A stretch of DNA of 64,000 nucleotides from G963668345 sp965206025 (GTDB taxonomy: Bacteria > Acidobacteriota > Terriglobia > Bryobacterales > UBA6623): the NCBI GenBank assembly GCA_965206025.1, contig CBDBIU010000005.1, forward strand, positions 1,736,001-1,800,000, in the 5' to 3' direction. The position numbers and the translations under genes were made by a program. Position 1 is the first letter of the stretch; every line of letters starts with the position of its first letter. This document shows positions 60,634 through 64,000 of the stretch, in pieces. Under the pieces are notes generated by a model, which saw only the letters and a program-made list of their open reading frames with translations, was not told the DNA's origin and did no database searches.

Positions 60634-61975
60634 CTATTGCGACAGCCGGGCGATCCCGCCTGCCGTTAGCTTAAAAGCCCCCAGCAGATCGTCGATGTCG
60701 GACGCATAGACGAACTCTCCTCGGCCTGGTCGGAGTTGTAGTAGGCGCTGCTGGGGTCGTTGGCCACGCGCCGCAGCGCATTCTGGTCCACGCTGCCTAG
60801 ACCGATCGTAAGGATCGTGATGTCCAAAGCATCCTGGCGGGCCCACTCCGCCGCATCGATTTGCATGTTCTCCGCTATGTTCCTGAGGTTGCTGGCGGTG
60901 ATCGAACCGCTCGAGACGGAGTTGGAACCGCCGTGGATCGAGATCGCCGGGTCGGTCCCGACCCCGTTCGGGTGCCAGGCCTCGGGGATGGACAAAACCA
61001 GATTCTCGATGTCGTCTTGCGGATCCACCACCCCGGGGCAAGCGTCTAGTATCTCCTCGCCGGGTACCGGGGGAGGAGGTGCGATCAGTTTGAACAAGCC
61101 TGCCGGACCAAAGTCGGACGTGGCCCAACCACCCGCACCCACACCGGTAAGCACCCCTTCTTGGGGCGAGCTGGTACAACAGGGGACCGCGACCGTAGTG
61201 TCAGTGCAAGTGGTAGTGCAGCCGCTCCACCAACTGCAACTGGTGGTGCAAGTGGTGGTGGTGCTGCAGTCCGTGTTGACGGGGAACAGGCCGGGAAAAC
61301 TCGTCGCTTCGCCGTCGGTGAAGAAGACAACCGCGTTGAACGCTTTCGTTTTGCCCGGGTCGTCCAGATCTAACAGAGCCTTGTAGGCCAACCAGAGAGC
61401 AAGCGAGGAGTTCGTGCTCCAGACCGTAGCGATGGAATCGATCACGGTGTTTATATCACTCTTGAAGCCAGCCTGGGGCGGGTAGTCAAGCCGGGCGGAG
61501 GTACTGAAGGTGACCAGCCCCAGTTTGTCGTAGGTATCATCGAACGAGTCGACGAAGGTTTTGGCCGCCTGCTGCACCTGGCCAAGCTCGTCGTCAAGGG
61601 AACCGGAGTAGTCCAGCACCAGCATAAGGTTAACGTCCCGCCGAACGGCCACCGCCTGGGCGATAACGTCCACGTAGGAGACGCCGAATAGACCCGTGAA
61701 GAAGGTAGGCGCCCTCGCCGTGCCGGTCACAGTGACCTTCCGCCCGCCAAGGACCTTTTCCACAGTGGGGCCGGAATATGACCGCGATGAGGTCATCAAC
61801 CAGCCTTCGGGGAAATTGGCGGTAAACGTCCGGTATGCTGTCGTGGAGACGGCGGCGGAGCCCTTCGGGAGAACGCGTAAACTGGCCAGCGTCGTGGCGT
61901 CGATGGTGGTAACCAGATGCGCCTTAACGACCAGGGCAACGACCGCGTCCTGGTTCAGCCGGAACGGGAGAGCCG
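60634..61975 (-). pseudogene. VWA-domain protein, frameshifted near the C-terminus and unclear at the start
   Basis: In-frame sense begins upstream of the first ATG (61799) with DAVVALVVKAHLVTTIDATT and continues TVTGTARAPTFFTGLFGVSY. The VWA core has VNLMLVLDYSGSLDDELG, LGLVTFSTSARLDY and NAVVFFTDGEATSFPG. A Cys/Thr-rich insertion (TDCSTTTTCTTSCSWWSGC) is unusual. The frame shifts near 60715, after NSDQAEE, and the true end FVYASDIDDLLGAFKLTAGG continues to 60634. It resembles TadG/TadE-associated VWA proteins. No membrane anchor is seen at the N-terminus, so the 5' end is probably lost or broken too. Confidence 0.65.
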
Positions 61976-62124
61976 ACGTTCCGCGGTAGTGTAAAACCCT
62001 CCCCTTCGGCCTAATAGCAAGGTTGTATTCATGTCGTCCCGTCGAACCCGAAGAAGCGCGGTTTGCGGCAGAACATGTGTCAACTGCCCGGTCCGGGTTG
62101 GGCCCGAAAAGGCGCCCATCGCGG

Positions 62125-62170
62125 CAGAGCCTGCGTAAACGGAGCCGCGAACGCCAGACGAGCGGTCATG
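62125..62170. repeat. short relative of repeat family D
   Basis: gagcctgcgtaaacggagcc followed by gcgaacgcc..gcggtca aligns with the core of the repeats at 10199-10524. It ends 3 bp before the stop codon of the antiporter. Confidence 0.55.
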
Positions 62171-62173
62171 CGC

Positions 62174-63205
62174 TCAGTTCCCAGGAATGACGTAGCTAAT
62201 AACCATGTAGACGACATACGCTCCGAGCAGGACAAACCCGAAAGGGCGTCCCAACTGGTGTCGCGCCCCCACTATTCCGATCTGAAGCACCGTCAGGATA
62301 AACAGCATGACAGGGTAGAGTATCGAGAAGAAGTGCCCTTCCGCCGCCAAGCCCGCGGGCGTGACCGCCGCCGCGGCCCCGGCAACGAACAAGACGTTGA
62401 GCACGTTCGCCCCGACAACATTGCCAACCGCGAGCTCTCCGTGGCCCCGCCGCGCGGCGGCAACGGCGGTTACCAGTTCCGGCAGGGAGGTCCCGAAAGC
62501 CACCAACGTGGCGGCGATGATGTCTTCCGGAATATGTAAGCGGGCAGCCGCTTCCTGCACGGCCGGAATCAGAACCCGAGCCGAGGCGACCATCACCGCC
62601 AGCGCCCCCGACAGGCGGGCGACCGCGATCAGCGCCGATCCCCGGGCTGCGACTTGAGGCGCGTCCGCACCGCGGCCGCCGGTTTCCTGCTTCGCCCAGC
62701 GGATCGACTGACCTAAATAAAGCGCCAGCGCCGCCAAGAAAACGAACCCCGTGATCTGCGACACAGTTCCCCCGGTCGAGAACAGGGTCCGCGGAGATGA
62801 CCACGGAAAGCCGGCAGCGACCAAAACCACGGCCGTGCCGAGTTGCATCCAACCGAGGCGGTTTACGATCAGGCGGTCGAGCTTCAGCGGGGCGAGCACA
62901 CAGGCAAGGCCCAGAATCAGGCCGGCGTTACAGATGATCGAGCCGACAGCGTTGCCCAACGCGAGGCCGGGACTCCCCTCGATGGCGGCAAAAACGGAAA
63001 CGGCGGCTTCAGGGGTCGTGGTTCCCAGACTGACGACCGTGGCGCCGATGACCGCTTTAGGAATTCCGGACCGCTCCGACAGCACTACTGCCTCGTCCAC
63101 AAGCCAGTCCGCGGCTTTCCCCAGCACGCCGAGGCTGACGATGATGACCAGCGCCAGCAGTCCGCCATGAAGCGGAGCGAAAAACTGATTCAGAGACTCT
63201 TCCAT
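62174..63205 (-). CDS. calcium/sodium antiporter (CaCA family)
   Basis: Encodes 343 residues with about ten membrane helices. It consists of two inverted repeats, each with the CaCA alpha motif: VVSLGTTTPEAAVSVFAAIE in the first half and VAFGTSLPELVTAVAAARRG in the second, where the Glu residues bind cation. GNAVGSIICNAGLILGLA and GNVVGANVLNVLFVAGAA follow each motif. It exports Ca2+ in exchange for Na+ or H+, related to YrbG-type exchangers. It stands alone. Confidence 0.9.
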   Translation of the reverse strand: MEESLNQFFAPLHGGLLALVIIVSLGVLGKAADWLVDEAVVLSERSGIPKAVIGATVVSLGTTTPEAAVSVFAAIEGSPGLALGNAVGSIICNAGLILGLACVLAPLKLDRLIVNRLGWMQLGTAVVLVAAGFPWSSPRTLFSTGGTVSQITGFVFLAALALYLGQSIRWAKQETGGRGADAPQVAARGSALIAVARLSGALAVMVASARVLIPAVQEAAARLHIPEDIIAATLVAFGTSLPELVTAVAAARRGHGELAVGNVVGANVLNVLFVAGAAAAVTPAGLAAEGHFFSILYPVMLFILTVLQIGIVGARHQLGRPFGFVLLGAYVVYMVISYVIPGN

Positions 63206-63387
63206 AATGTGAAACTCGCTATTGTACCGGCTCGCGTCGTCGGGGACGGGGCAGCGGGCCAGTCACCATGAACTTCGTGCACCCGGGGCACGAAAGCAGG
63301 GCCCGATGGCGACCCATCCGCAGTCCGGACCTATCTTCAAAGCAGGGAGAAGCGAGCGTGAAATACTACGCAACCATTTAATTACAA

Positions 63388-63843
63388 GGCTCTTCCGGGT
63401 TTTTAGTGGGTGGCCAACGGGTAGCCGGCTCCTCCATCCTGCCGACCCGACGTCGCCCGCAGTCACATCGGAGCCCAAAAGGCGGCCAAGAAATCCCCAA
63501 ATACCCTACACGCCAGTCCGGTCGTGGGCAACTCGTAAAGGGAATAAGACACTGATAAACAGGGAGTTATCTCTTTGAGTGTGGCCACTGGATGACAGTT
63601 GTGGATCTGCATTTCACAGCCTTCGGGAGACTGTACGACTACCTGCCAGCAGCCTTGCTCTACTCGTAACCCTTTGTTTATCAGTAATTCTTTTTGGCCA
63701 ACGCAGTCGCCGCCCGGCCTTGGGGGCCGTAGAGTTGTCACGAAGCCCTTGAATGGCACCGAAGCAGGCTCCGGGAGGTCGGCCTCACAGTGGCGAGGGA
63801 TCCGTCACTCACCGCCGCCAGCCACTAAAATCCCAGAAGAGCC
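63388..63843 (-). mobile_element. 456-bp MITE with ISL3-type ends, copy 3, with target duplication
   Basis: Inverse orientation relative to copies 1 and 2, the same 456 bp and nearly the same sequence. It is flanked by AATTACAA at 63380-63387 and 63844-63851, a perfect 8-bp duplication of the size made by ISL3 transposases. This copy proves movement as a discrete unit. Confidence 0.95.
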
Positions 63844-63943
63844 AATTACAAAAGTCTTGTCGGAAATTGGCTTCGTTTCGTTTTTTTCCGCCGCAAGCGT
63901 GACGCCGACCTTCGCGCCCCCTTCAGAATAGCGGGTCTGTCAA

Positions 63944-64000
63944 TAAACCGCTTTTCTCACCAGGTGGCGAGGCGAAGTGCGTGAGAAGCCCGTAGTACTA
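63944..64000. repeat. repeat family A, copy running off the window
   Basis: taaaccgcttttctcaccag, then 'gtggcgaggcgaagtgcgtgag', matching the left part of 51664-51920. The right end lies beyond the window. Confidence 0.75.

Noticed and set aside
61840..61870. A third family C element end ('gtcgtggagacgg')
   Set aside because: The match is only about 15 bases inside a coding region and has no partner end.

Overview
The window is GC-rich bacterial DNA, most likely from an acidobacterium of the Solibacter/Bryobacter type, probably a draft or metagenome-derived contig. The evidence is a von Willebrand A (VWA) protein of the acidobacterial 'VWFA-related' type, a TIGR03437 ('Solibacter uncharacterized C-terminal') domain at 48.8-49.7 kb, a CRTAC1/ASPIC-UnbV protein next to a multiheme cytochrome and a TPR protein, a TolB-type propeller like those at the end of acidobacterial protein kinases, and LpxC, which implies a Gram-negative envelope. 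I saw no tRNA, rRNA or CRISPR array.

Layout. 0.5-10 kb: a frameshifted LuxR-type regulator, a PQQ-like propeller protein, lpxC, xerD and two overlapping membrane VWA genes. 10-15.3 kb: a mobile-element pile-up in which a ParB-like gene is split by an IS1380-family unit and cut by an ISL3 element with a 456-bp MITE beside it. 15.4-22 kb: a GGDEF-EAL protein, then a leftward cluster (TPR, CRTAC1, multiheme cytochrome, small secreted protein) carrying nonsense and frameshift lesions. 22-26.5 kb: ompH/skp, ftsY, ribD, ribE. 26.5-29 kb: a membrane-protein gene split after its sixth codon by a second IS1380 copy. 29-34 kb: an M56/TonB - BlaI pair with a visible operator, then aroD-aroE (fused) overlapping trpE. 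34-39 kb: an acidobacterial VWA protein and a very large secreted TPR protein. 39-48 kb: a phosphoesterase, a TolB fragment, an SprA-like protein, an NtrY/NtrX pair and a TIGR04283-like glycosyltransferase. 48-50 kb: a scrap heap of truncated genes, including two halves of one TIGR03437 protein in opposite orientations. 50-55 kb: nadB, a small membrane protein, a frameshifted inositol-3-phosphate synthase and a FabG-like SDR. 55-58.6 kb: a third IS1380 copy, the second MITE, and an IstA fragment fused to a decapitated SDR. 58.6-64 kb: a BadF-type sugar kinase, a frameshifted VWA protein, a Ca/Na antiporter and the third MITE.

The housekeeping genes (lpxC, xerD, ftsY, ribDE, trpE, aroDE, nadB) look intact. 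Between them lie at least four families of short repeats and three autonomous IS types. The strongest signal is the IS1380 unit at 11,230-13,369. It is flanked by GTTAG direct repeats, carries the front of a TauD-type dioxygenase gene beyond its own right end, and sits in a ParB-like gene whose frame is restored when the unit is removed. This is the arrangement known for ISEcp1 (same family), which captures neighbouring DNA by one-ended transposition. The next strongest are an exactly 456-bp MITE with ISL3-type ends in three copies, one with a perfect 8-bp target duplication, and a dispersed element with TAGCCCGCTTTTCTCACCA ends that supplies C-terminal residues or stop codons to several genes.

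Several real genes carry single frameshifts or stops. Some may be assembly errors rather than true decay; read-level data would decide.
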